From contig JAFAQW010000239.1 in NCBI GenBank assembly GCA_019245995.1, positions 1 to 5,304 of the forward strand: a DNA stretch of 5,304 bases. The letters are read 5' to 3'. Numbering within the stretch: the first letter of the stretch is position 1; every line of letters starts with the position of its first letter. Shown in pieces: positions 1 to 5,304 of the stretch. Both the position numbers and the translations under genes were made by a program. The DNA comes from Vulcanimicrobiota bacterium (GTDB lineage Bacteria > Vulcanimicrobiota > Vulcanimicrobiia > Vulcanimicrobiales > Vulcanimicrobiaceae). Under the pieces are notes generated by a model. The model saw only the letters and a list, made by a program, of their open reading frames with translations. It was not told the DNA's origin and did no database searches.

Positions 1-303
1 CCGGCGAAGCTGTTCATGGGCGATACCGGATCCCTCGCGCTTGGAGCGCTTTTCGCGGGCGTCGCGATCCTCACGGGCGAGATGCTCTTGCTCCTGCTCA
101 TCGGCGGCGTGTTCGTTATCGAGGCGCTTTCCGTGATGCTGCAAGTCGCGTATTTCAAGGCCACGCACGGCAAACGGATCTTCGCGATGAGCCCCCTGCA
201 CCATCACTTCGAAGTTAGGGGTTGGCCGGAGACCCGAGTAACGCAACGCTTCTGGCTTGCCTCGGCGCTCTGTTCGTTGTTAGGATGGGTCATCGTGCGA
301 TGA
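1..303 (+). CDS. mraY: MraY, phospho-N-acetylmuramoyl-pentapeptide transferase, C-terminal part (5' end outside window)
   Basis: This integral membrane enzyme transfers phospho-MurNAc-pentapeptide from UDP to undecaprenyl phosphate, giving lipid I on the inner face of the cytoplasmic membrane. The reading frame is open from base 1 and ends at TGA 301-303, so 100 C-terminal residues of a protein usually near 320-360 residues are present. Visible family motifs are [11 protein letters not shown] (residues 5-15 of the fragment; the Asp at 8 matches the Mg-binding/catalytic Asp of MraY), [15 protein letters not shown] (about 35-49), and SPLHHHFE with the three-His cluster at 67-69, followed by [12 protein letters not shown]. 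Two or three hydrophobic membrane segments are evident (about 14-50 and 83-99). No residue expected to be invariant is missing. The stop overlaps the murD start by four bases (ATGA), pointing to co-translation. An internal ATG at base 16 lies inside the conserved FMGD motif and is not a real start. Confidence 0.97.
   Translation, partial: PAKLFMGDTGSLALGALFAGVAILTGEMLLLLLIGGVFVIEALSVMLQVAYFKATHGKRIFAMSPLHHHFEVRGWPETRVTQRFWLASALCSLLGWVIVR
281..289 (+). promoter_or_regulatory. Weak Shine-Dalgarno-like site for murD
   Basis: The purine-rich run TAGGATGGG lies about 10 bases ahead of the ATG at 300 and partly matches the AGGAGG consensus. It supports 300 over the in-frame ATG at 285, which overlaps the run itself and has no separate site at proper spacing. 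The match is imperfect, and re-initiation after the mraY stop may matter more. Confidence 0.35.
300..303 (+). promoter_or_regulatory. ATGA start/stop overlap, mraY-murD
   Basis: The ATG of murD and the TGA of mraY share bases 301-302, a one-base-back overlap typical of termination-reinitiation coupling. The overlap is directly visible; the coupling is inferred. Confidence 0.8.
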
Positions 304-1703
304 GCGACATTTTTGGCCTCGAGCGCGGCGAATCGGCGCTGATCATCGGTCTCGGCCGCAGCGGACTCGCGTGCGTGGAAGTGCTGTCGCAGTTTGGGGT
401 TACGCTTTACGCTACCGACGAACAGGACGAACGGCGGTTGGCCGAGCCGATTGCCGACGCGGCGCGCTTCGGCGCCCGGTTCGTACCGCCCCCGGAGCTC
501 GGCTCGATCCTGGACGCAATCGATTTCGCCGTGCTGTCACCGGGCGTGGGGCCGACGTCGCCGGTGGTGCGCCGGCTCTACGAGTTCAACGTGCCGGTTC
601 TGGGTGAGATCGAGCTCGCGTACCGTCTCTGCAGCGCACCGATCATCGCCGTTACGGGCACCAAGGGGAAATCGACGACGACGGCGCTCGTAGGTCATCT
701 GTTGCGCGCGTGCGGCCGGGACGTTCGAGTGGGCGGCAACATCGGCAATCCGTTGATCAAAGAAGTGCGCGGCATCGGCCCGGACGGCTGGGTGGTTGCC
801 GAAGTGTCGTCGTTCCAACTCGAGACGATTCGCGCGTTTAAGCCGCGCGTCAGCGTGCTGCTGAATGTCTCGCCGGATCATCTCGACCGGTATCATTCGA
901 TGGAAGAGTACGCGCAAGCCAAATACCGCATTAGTGCCAATCAAGGCATGACCGATTGGTTTATCGGCGACCTCGACGATCCATACGTCGCCGCGCTGGA
1001 CTGGCGCCGCGGCGAAACGCGCGTCCTCGCTCGGCAACTCTGGTTGAGTTTGGAGCGCCCCGACCAAGCCGCGATGTACCTGCGCGACGGCACGCTGATC
1101 TACGCGCCGCCGCTAGGCGATCCACGCCCGATTCCAATCGCGGAACGCGATCGCATCCCGCTCCAGGGGGAACACAACCTGCGCAACGCGATGGCCGCCC
1201 TGCTGGCGGCGCTGGCCGTGGGTTGCGAGCCCTCGTCTCTACGCGAGGCCGTCGCTTCGTTCGAGCCGATGGCGCACCGCCTACAACGCGTGGCGGAGAT
1301 CGACGGGATCACTTACGTCGACGACTCCAAATCCACCACGCCCTCGTCGGTCATCGCGGCGCTGCGAACCTACGACGCGCCCGTCGTTCTCATTGCGGGA
1401 GGGCGCGCGAAAGGCAGCAGCTTTTCTCCGATGCTCGAGGAGATCGAGCGCCGCCGGCTGCGGGGCGTTGTAGCCATCGGCGAGACCGCGTCGCAAATTC
1501 TGGCCGGGCTTCGCGAGACTCCCGCGGTAGCCGCATCTTCCTTAGAAGAGGCGGTCGATCGCGCGCGCGGCATCGCGCAGAGCGGCGACGTCGTTCTTCT
1601 GTCGCCCGGCTGCGCATCGTTTGATATGTTTACCTCGGCCGAGGCGCGCGGGCAGCGTTTTTCCGCGGCCGTCGCGGCGCTCGCGGCACCCGCGCGTGCA
1701 TAG
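300..1703 (+). CDS. murD: MurD, UDP-N-acetylmuramoyl-L-alanine--D-glutamate ligase
   Basis: This cytoplasmic ATP-dependent ligase adds D-Glu to UDP-MurNAc-L-Ala. The 467-residue product is slightly longer than E. coli MurD (about 440). It has the three Mur ligase domains: an N-terminal UDP-binding domain (about 1-110, with IIGLGRSG near the start and GEIELAYR around 102-109), a central ATPase domain with P-loop GTKGKST (120-126), AEVSSFQLE (167-175), DHLDRY (193-198) and GEHNLRNA (290-297), and a C-terminal domain from about 320 with HRLQ (326-329), DSK (342-344) and LSPGCASFD (434-442). Lys208 in AKYRI aligns with the carbamylated Lys of MurD. The start at ATG 300 is chosen because it overlaps the mraY stop as ATGA and puts the nucleotide-binding fold close to the N-terminus. 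In-frame ATG 285 and TTG 222 would only add sequence that overlaps mraY. Mild oddities are DSKSTT where DSKATN is common, and GGRAKG (367-372) where GGxDKG is common. Confidence 0.97.
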   Translation: MSDIFGLERGESALIIGLGRSGLACVEVLSQFGVTLYATDEQDERRLAEPIADAARFGARFVPPPELGSILDAIDFAVLSPGVGPTSPVVRRLYEFNVPVLGEIELAYRLCSAPIIAVTGTKGKSTTTALVGHLLRACGRDVRVGGNIGNPLIKEVRGIGPDGWVVAEVSSFQLETIRAFKPRVSVLLNVSPDHLDRYHSMEEYAQAKYRISANQGMTDWFIGDLDDPYVAALDWRRGETRVLARQLWLSLERPDQAAMYLRDGTLIYAPPLGDPRPIPIAERDRIPLQGEHNLRNAMAALLAALAVGCEPSSLREAVASFEPMAHRLQRVAEIDGITYVDDSKSTTPSSVIAALRTYDAPVVLIAGGRAKGSSFSPMLEEIERRRLRGVVAIGETASQILAGLRETPAVAASSLEEAVDRARGIAQSGDVVLLSPGCASFDMFTSAEARGQRFSAAVAALAAPARA

Positions 1704-1722
1704 TTTCGCCGTCGACCCCGCG

Positions 1723-2847
1723 ATGCGGCCGCGGGCGAAGTCCCAGGCGCCGCCCCGGACCGCCCCGCTGGACTCCGTGCTGTTTACCGTGACAGCCGCC
1801 TTGATCGGCATCGGCCTGGTCATGGTTTTTTCGGCGTCGAGTGCGACGGCGTACGCGCAACATGGCGACATCGCCTACTACGTCAAGCGTCAACTGGTCT
1901 GGCTTTTGGTGGGGCTCATCGCCGCGTACGGAGTGTATCGCTTCGACTACCGTCGGTTAAAGCGATGGGCTCCGTACATTTTGGTGGGTGCAACGGCGGC
2001 GCTCTTCTTGGTCTTCGTGCCGCACGTGGGACTGGGGGTCAACGGAGGGCGCCGTTGGATCGGCGCCGGCGCCCTCAGCGTCGAGCCCTCTGAGTTCGCG
2101 AAGCTCGCGCTGATCGTCTACCTCGCCGCGATGTTGTCGGCGAAGCCCGAACGGATCACGTCGCTTTCTCGCGGCGTCGTTCCGCTGTTCGTACCCGTGG
2201 CGCTCATGGCGGTGCTGGTGCTTCGAGAGCCCGATATGGGGACGGCCAGCCTTCTACTCTTCATCGCCTTCGCGCTCTTCTTCTCAGCCGGCGCGCGCGT
2301 CATGCATCTGCTCGCCGTCGGACTCGCAATCGTCCCCGTGGCCGCGTTAACCGTGCTCGCCAGTCCATACCGGCGGGCACGGGTCTTTGCGTTTTTGGAT
2401 CCGTGGCGCGATCCGCTCAACACCGGCTTTCACATCGTTCAGTCGCTGTTCGCGCTGGGCAGCGGCGGCATCTTCGGCGTGGGCCTCGGCGCATCGCGCG
2501 AAAAGTTCTTCTATTTGCCCGAACAGTATACCGACTTCATCTTCTCCATTATCGGTGAGGAGCTCGGCCTCATCGGCACGCTCGCAGTCGTCGCGCTCTT
2601 CGTGACGTTGGCCTATCGAGCGATCAGAATCGCGTTACGCGCGCCAGATCGTTTCGGCTTCTTCCTGGCAATCGGCTGCGCCGCGATGATAACGATCCAA
2701 GCCTTCGTCAACATTGGAGTCGTTTCGTCATCGTGGCCGGTAACGGGGGTTCCCCTACCGTTCATCTCTTTCGGCGGCAGTTCGCTCGTCGTTAATCTAA
2801 TCGCCGTAGCGTTGATTGCCAACGTCGGGCGCCATCGCGCGCATTGA
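1723..2847 (+). CDS. ftsW: FtsW, SEDS-family lipid II polymerase (septal peptidoglycan glycosyltransferase)
   Basis: A polytopic membrane protein of the SEDS family (FtsW/RodA/SpoVE). FtsW polymerises lipid II into septal glycan strands together with a class B PBP such as FtsI. The 374-residue product has about ten hydrophobic segments (about 19-38, 57-72, 84-104, 124-139, 151-167, 175-190, 195-213, 281-301, 311-332, 346-368). Visible SEDS motifs are VFSASSATA (35-43), NGGRRWIG (107-114), EPSEFAKLAL (121-130), REPDMGTA (168-175), FLDPWRDP (224-231), YLPEQYTDFIF (264-274), IGEELGLIG (277-285) and PVTGVPLPFISFGGSS (339-354). Asp271 in TDFIF matches the Asp required for SEDS polymerase activity, and Trp112 sits in the conserved RRW. 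FtsW is preferred over RodA because of the murD/murG context. The start is uncertain: ATG 1723 follows the murD stop by 19 bases without a clear Shine-Dalgarno site, while in-frame GTG 1696 would add nine residues and overlap murD by eight bases. The short Arg/Pro-rich N-terminus is cytoplasmic in either case. Confidence 0.95.
   Translation: MRPRAKSQAPPRTAPLDSVLFTVTAALIGIGLVMVFSASSATAYAQHGDIAYYVKRQLVWLLVGLIAAYGVYRFDYRRLKRWAPYILVGATAALFLVFVPHVGLGVNGGRRWIGAGALSVEPSEFAKLALIVYLAAMLSAKPERITSLSRGVVPLFVPVALMAVLVLREPDMGTASLLLFIAFALFFSAGARVMHLLAVGLAIVPVAALTVLASPYRRARVFAFLDPWRDPLNTGFHIVQSLFALGSGGIFGVGLGASREKFFYLPEQYTDFIFSIIGEELGLIGTLAVVALFVTLAYRAIRIALRAPDRFGFFLAIGCAAMITIQAFVNIGVVSSSWPVTGVPLPFISFGGSSLVVNLIAVALIANVGRHRAH
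2844..2847 (+). promoter_or_regulatory. TTGA start/stop overlap, ftsW-murG
   Basis: The TTG start of murG and the TGA stop of ftsW share bases 2845-2846. No Shine-Dalgarno-like run is seen in the roughly 20 bases ahead, so murG translation probably depends on ribosomes finishing ftsW. The dependence is inferred. Confidence 0.75.
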
Positions 2848-3929
2848 CGGTCGTCTTCGCCGGCGGCGGGACGGGCGGCCATCTCTATCCCGCAATCGCG
2901 ATTGCCGACGCATTGCGCGATCGCGCGTCGATCGCGTTCGTAGGAACGGCAAACCGATTGGAACGCAGCATCGTGCCGAACGCCGGATATCCACTCTACA
3001 CGATCGCAGCACATCATCTGCCGCGCCGGCCGACGCCCGAACTGCTGAAGACGGCGCTCGCCAATCTGTGGGGGACGCTGCAGAGCCTCCGCGTGCTCGC
3101 GCGATTACGCCCCGACATCATCGTCGCGACGGGCGGATACGTCTGCTTCCCCGTTGCCGTTGCGGCCAGAGTGCGGCGATTGTTCGAGCGCAAGGGACCG
3201 CCGGTCGTGCTGCTCGAGCCTAATGCCGCGCCCGGCCTCACCAATCGTCTCCTGGCGCCGTTCGTGGATGAAACGTGGCATGAGGTCCCCATACGCGCCT
3301 CGCTGCACCACCTGCCGCCGCGCGAGCTCGCCGCGCGGCGGCTCGGGCTCGATGCGTCACTGAGATGCGTGCTCGTGCTCGGCGGAAGTCAGGGTGCGCG
3401 CACGATCAACGATGCCGTCGTCGAGATCGCCCGCACGAACGCGATTCCGGAAGGCTGGCAAGTGTTGCACGTTACCGGCCAACGCGATTACGCGCGCGTG
3501 GCGGCACGGCTGCAGGCACCCGGCCGATCCGCGCAACGCTACGCGGTCCACGATTATTTGAACGACATGGCCGACGCCTATGCCTGTGCGGATCTCGTCG
3601 TGACGCGCGCCGGCGCATCGACGCTCGGCGAGCTGCGTTTCCTCGGAAAGCCCGCCATTTTGGTCCCGTATCCTTTCTCAGCCGAAGGCCATCAAACGGC
3701 GAACGCGCAGCGGCTGCAGCGAGCCGGCGCGGCACTCGTGCTCGAGGATGCCGCACTGTCCGCCGGAGATCTCGCCGCCGCGCTGGCGTGCGTTACCCCA
3801 CCGCAGCGGCTCGACCAGATGACGCTCCAGGCGAAGCAGATGCAGGGAAGCGATCCCATTGCGACGATTCTCGTGCGGATCGACACCCTGGTAGCTCGAA
3901 GGAACCGCGGGGAGCTTTCCGCACTGTGA
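2844..3929 (+). CDS. murG: MurG, UDP-GlcNAc:lipid I N-acetylglucosaminyltransferase
   Basis: A GT-B fold, family GT28 glycosyltransferase bound to the inner face of the membrane, which adds GlcNAc to lipid I to make lipid II. The 361-residue length is normal for MurG. The N-terminal domain carries the glycine loop GGGTGGHLYP (7-16), with His13 in the position of the conserved His, and TGGYVCFP (96-103). The C-terminal UDP-GlcNAc-binding domain carries GGSQGA (180-185), TRAGASTLGEL (254-264, with Glu263 matching the ribose-binding Glu) and GHQTANA (282-288, with Gln284 matching the sugar-binding Gln). The segment that reads HEQN in E. coli MurG reads LEPN here (124-127); the Glu and Asn are kept. 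The start is TTG 2844: an in-frame TAA at 2793-2795 closes the frame upstream, no ATG or GTG lies between, and this start places the glycine loop at residue 7 as in the family. The stop overlaps murC by four bases. Confidence 0.96.
   Translation: MTVVFAGGGTGGHLYPAIAIADALRDRASIAFVGTANRLERSIVPNAGYPLYTIAAHHLPRRPTPELLKTALANLWGTLQSLRVLARLRPDIIVATGGYVCFPVAVAARVRRLFERKGPPVVLLEPNAAPGLTNRLLAPFVDETWHEVPIRASLHHLPPRELAARRLGLDASLRCVLVLGGSQGARTINDAVVEIARTNAIPEGWQVLHVTGQRDYARVAARLQAPGRSAQRYAVHDYLNDMADAYACADLVVTRAGASTLGELRFLGKPAILVPYPFSAEGHQTANAQRLQRAGAALVLEDAALSAGDLAAALACVTPPQRLDQMTLQAKQMQGSDPIATILVRIDTLVARRNRGELSAL
3909..3914 (+). promoter_or_regulatory. Possible Shine-Dalgarno site for murC
   Basis: The run GGGGAG lies inside the end of murG, with 11 bases between it and the GTG at 3926. 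That is at the long end of useful spacing. It supports the GTG start but is a partial match only. Confidence 0.35.
3926..3929 (+). promoter_or_regulatory. GTGA start/stop overlap, murG-murC
   Basis: The GTG start of murC and the TGA stop of murG share bases 3927-3928. Together with the other overlaps this indicates one co-translated operon. Confidence 0.8.
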
Positions 3930-5299
3930 TCTATCACTTCGTGGGCATCGGCGGCATCGGAATGAGTGCCATCGCGCGCGTGTTGCACGCGCGAGGTGAG
4001 ACGGTCTGCGGTTCCGATTTGCAAGAAACGGCGCTCACGCAAGCGCTTCGCCGGGAGGGCATCGCGATCGCGATCGGCCACGCGGCGGCCAACGTGGGTC
4101 GGGCGGACGTGGTGGTGGTCAGCTCCGCGATCGAGCGCCGCAACCCCGAGTACGTCGCGGCGGCGAGGCGCAACATCCCGGTGCTCCATCGCGGCGAGAT
4201 GCTGGCGCGGCTTCTGTGCGACCGGCGCGGTATCGCGGTCTGCGGCACTCACGGCAAGACGACGACGACGGCGATGATTCACGCCGTGCTTCGGTGCTGT
4301 GGAATAGACGCGGGGTTGGTGCTGGGGGGAATCGACGGGTCGCTGCAGCGCAACGCCCACGATGGGTCCGCACCTTGGTTTGTGACCGAAGCCGACGAGT
4401 CCGACGGATCCTTTGCGCTCCTGGAGCCTGAGATCGCCGTGGTGACGAATCTCGAAAACGACCACCTTTCGAGCAACGAAGAGTTAGCGGGCTTGGCGCG
4501 CGCGTTCGCGGAGTTTCTCGGCAAGCTGCCGGAGGACGGGCTCGCGGTGATCGGCGTCGACAATGCATTGGCCGGCTCGCTGACGTCGCACGAGCTGCGC
4601 GCGCGCGCGATGACGTTCGGCGTAACGCCGGACTCGGCCGTCCGCGCCGTCGACCTCTCCTTTGCCGACTTCGGCTCGCGCTTCCAGGTCGTCGTCGCCG
4701 GAACGCCGGCGGGCGAGGTGCGATTGCGCGTGCCGGGTATGATGAACGTGCAGAATGCCTTGGCGGCCGTCGCGGTCGCTCATCATTTGCGGCTGCCGTT
4801 CGCCGCCGCGGCGGCCGCTCTGCACGAGTTCAGCAACGTCCGGCGCCGTTTCGACATCCGGTTTTCGGATCACCGGCTCACGCTCGTTGACGATTACGCG
4901 CATCATCCGACCGCGATCGCGGCGACGATCGCCGCCGCGCGCCAATACCACGCCGGGGAGTTGATCGTTGTGTTTCAACCGCATCGTTTCACGCGAACGG
5001 CGTTTCTGGCACGCGAGTTCGCCGAAGCGCTGTCTGCGGCCGATTACGTGTATCTCATGCCGGTTTACGCCGCTTCCGAGCCCGCGATACCGGGCGTGAG
5101 CGAACGCTCGATCGGCGAGCGCCTCGCCGCATCGGGCACGCCGGTGCAGTACGTGAGCGGACGCGACGATTTGCAAGAGGCGCTTTTGCACGGACATCGA
5201 TCCGGTGCCATGGTGCTGATGCTCGGGGCCGGTGACATCAGCGGCGTCGCAAGCGATCTTTCGGTCCGGCTGCGAGCACCGGCGGCGGCCTCGGCGTGA
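3926..5299 (+). CDS. murC: MurC, UDP-N-acetylmuramate--L-alanine ligase
   Basis: This ATP-dependent ligase performs the first amino acid addition of the pathway, joining L-Ala to UDP-MurNAc in the cytoplasm. The product has 457 residues, within the family's usual range (about 440-490). The N-terminal domain opens with HFVGIGGIGMS (4-14), the UDP-MurNAc-binding glycine loop. The central domain has P-loop GTHGKTTTT (107-115), EADESDGSF (155-163), NLENDHL (175-181) and GMMNVQNA (271-278). The C-terminal domain has RRRFDI (306-311), DDYAHHPT (322-329), FQPHRFTRT (350-358) and GAGDI (434-438). The HGKT and AHHP signatures separate MurC from MurD, MurE and MurF. The start is GTG 3926, overlapping the murG stop; it places the glycine loop at residue 7. 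The frame stays open far upstream into murG, but that extension is Arg-rich and matches no Mur domain. A small oddity is DHLSS (179-183) where DHLDxY is more usual. Confidence 0.97.
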   Translation: MIYHFVGIGGIGMSAIARVLHARGETVCGSDLQETALTQALRREGIAIAIGHAAANVGRADVVVVSSAIERRNPEYVAAARRNIPVLHRGEMLARLLCDRRGIAVCGTHGKTTTTAMIHAVLRCCGIDAGLVLGGIDGSLQRNAHDGSAPWFVTEADESDGSFALLEPEIAVVTNLENDHLSSNEELAGLARAFAEFLGKLPEDGLAVIGVDNALAGSLTSHELRARAMTFGVTPDSAVRAVDLSFADFGSRFQVVVAGTPAGEVRLRVPGMMNVQNALAAVAVAHHLRLPFAAAAAALHEFSNVRRRFDIRFSDHRLTLVDDYAHHPTAIAATIAAARQYHAGELIVVFQPHRFTRTAFLAREFAEALSAADYVYLMPVYAASEPAIPGVSERSIGERLAASGTPVQYVSGRDDLQEALLHGHRSGAMVLMLGAGDISGVASDLSVRLRAPAAASA

Positions 5300-5304
5300 G
5301 CCTG
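5296..5304 (+). CDS. Probable start of the next dcw gene (three codons only)
   Basis: GTG at 5296 overlaps the murC stop TGA (5297-5299) as GTGA, exactly like the murG/murC junction, and the frame continues as Met-Ser-Leu to the window edge. By gene order in dcw clusters the next gene would most often be murB, ddl or ftsQ, but three codons cannot identify it. The call rests only on the repeated junction pattern. Confidence 0.4.

Noticed and set aside
222..299. A longer MurD starting at TTG 222 or ATG 285.
   Set aside because: The added residues lie over the end of mraY and have no MurD character. ATG 300 gives the ATGA overlap and a normal N-terminus.
537..1067. A 176-codon open frame on the - strand inside murD.
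   Set aside because: Antisense to the MurD ATPase domain, with no family resemblance; explained by third-position G/C bias.
1621..1722. A longer FtsW starting at TTG 1621.
   Set aside because: It would overlap the conserved C-terminus of MurD by more than 80 bases and add an Arg/Pro-rich stretch unlike FtsW. Only GTG 1696 remains a serious alternative to ATG 1723.
1704..1722. A promoter or terminator in the only gap between genes.
   Set aside because: Nineteen bases are too few for a full promoter, and I see no hairpin with a T-run or any -10-like element.
3365..3925. The murC frame is open for 187 codons upstream into murG, suggesting a longer or fused MurC.
   Set aside because: The extension is Arg-rich, matches no Mur domain and lies over a fully conserved MurG. 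The MurC glycine loop starts right after GTG 3926. The long open frame is a high-G+C effect.
3692..4465. A 257-codon open frame on the - strand across murG/murC.
   Set aside because: It is antisense to two strongly conserved genes, has an Arg/His-rich composition typical of shadow frames, and shows no recognisable motif.
4484..5197. A 237-codon open frame on the - strand inside murC.
   Set aside because: Fully antisense to conserved MurC domains, with shadow-like composition and no domain or start-site support.

Overview
The window is a densely packed piece of a bacterial division and cell wall (dcw) cluster, all on the + strand. In order it holds the 3' end of mraY, then murD, ftsW, murG and murC. 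Right at the edge there are a few codons of a probable next gene. Every product is recognised from family motifs readable in the translation. I see no RNA genes, mobile elements, CRISPR arrays, terminators or internal promoters, and no intergenic stretch longer than about 20 bases.

The genes describe one stretch of the peptidoglycan precursor pathway. MurC adds L-Ala to UDP-MurNAc and MurD adds D-Glu, both in the cytoplasm. MraY moves phospho-MurNAc-pentapeptide onto undecaprenyl phosphate to make lipid I. MurG adds GlcNAc to give lipid II. FtsW polymerises lipid II at the division septum together with a class B PBP. The order mraY-murD-ftsW-murG-murC is the classical one.

Gene boundaries are very tight. 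mraY/murD, ftsW/murG and murG/murC each overlap by exactly four bases (ATGA, TTGA, GTGA), and murC appears to end in the same arrangement (GTGA) with the next gene. Only the murD/ftsW boundary departs from this. This implies one polycistronic transcript with strong translational coupling.

The DNA is G+C rich with strong G/C preference at third codon positions, which produces many long but spurious ORFs in other frames and on the - strand. The organism is a peptidoglycan-making bacterium of high G+C. Residue choices in MurG, MurD and MurC (LEPN in place of HEQN, GGRAKG, DHLSS) suggest it is not a close relative of the standard enterobacterial or Bacillus models. A deep-branching high-G+C phylum (for example an Eremiobacterota-like lineage) is possible, but this is only an impression. 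I do not see an undescribed system here; the observations below are modest ones about an otherwise ordinary core locus.
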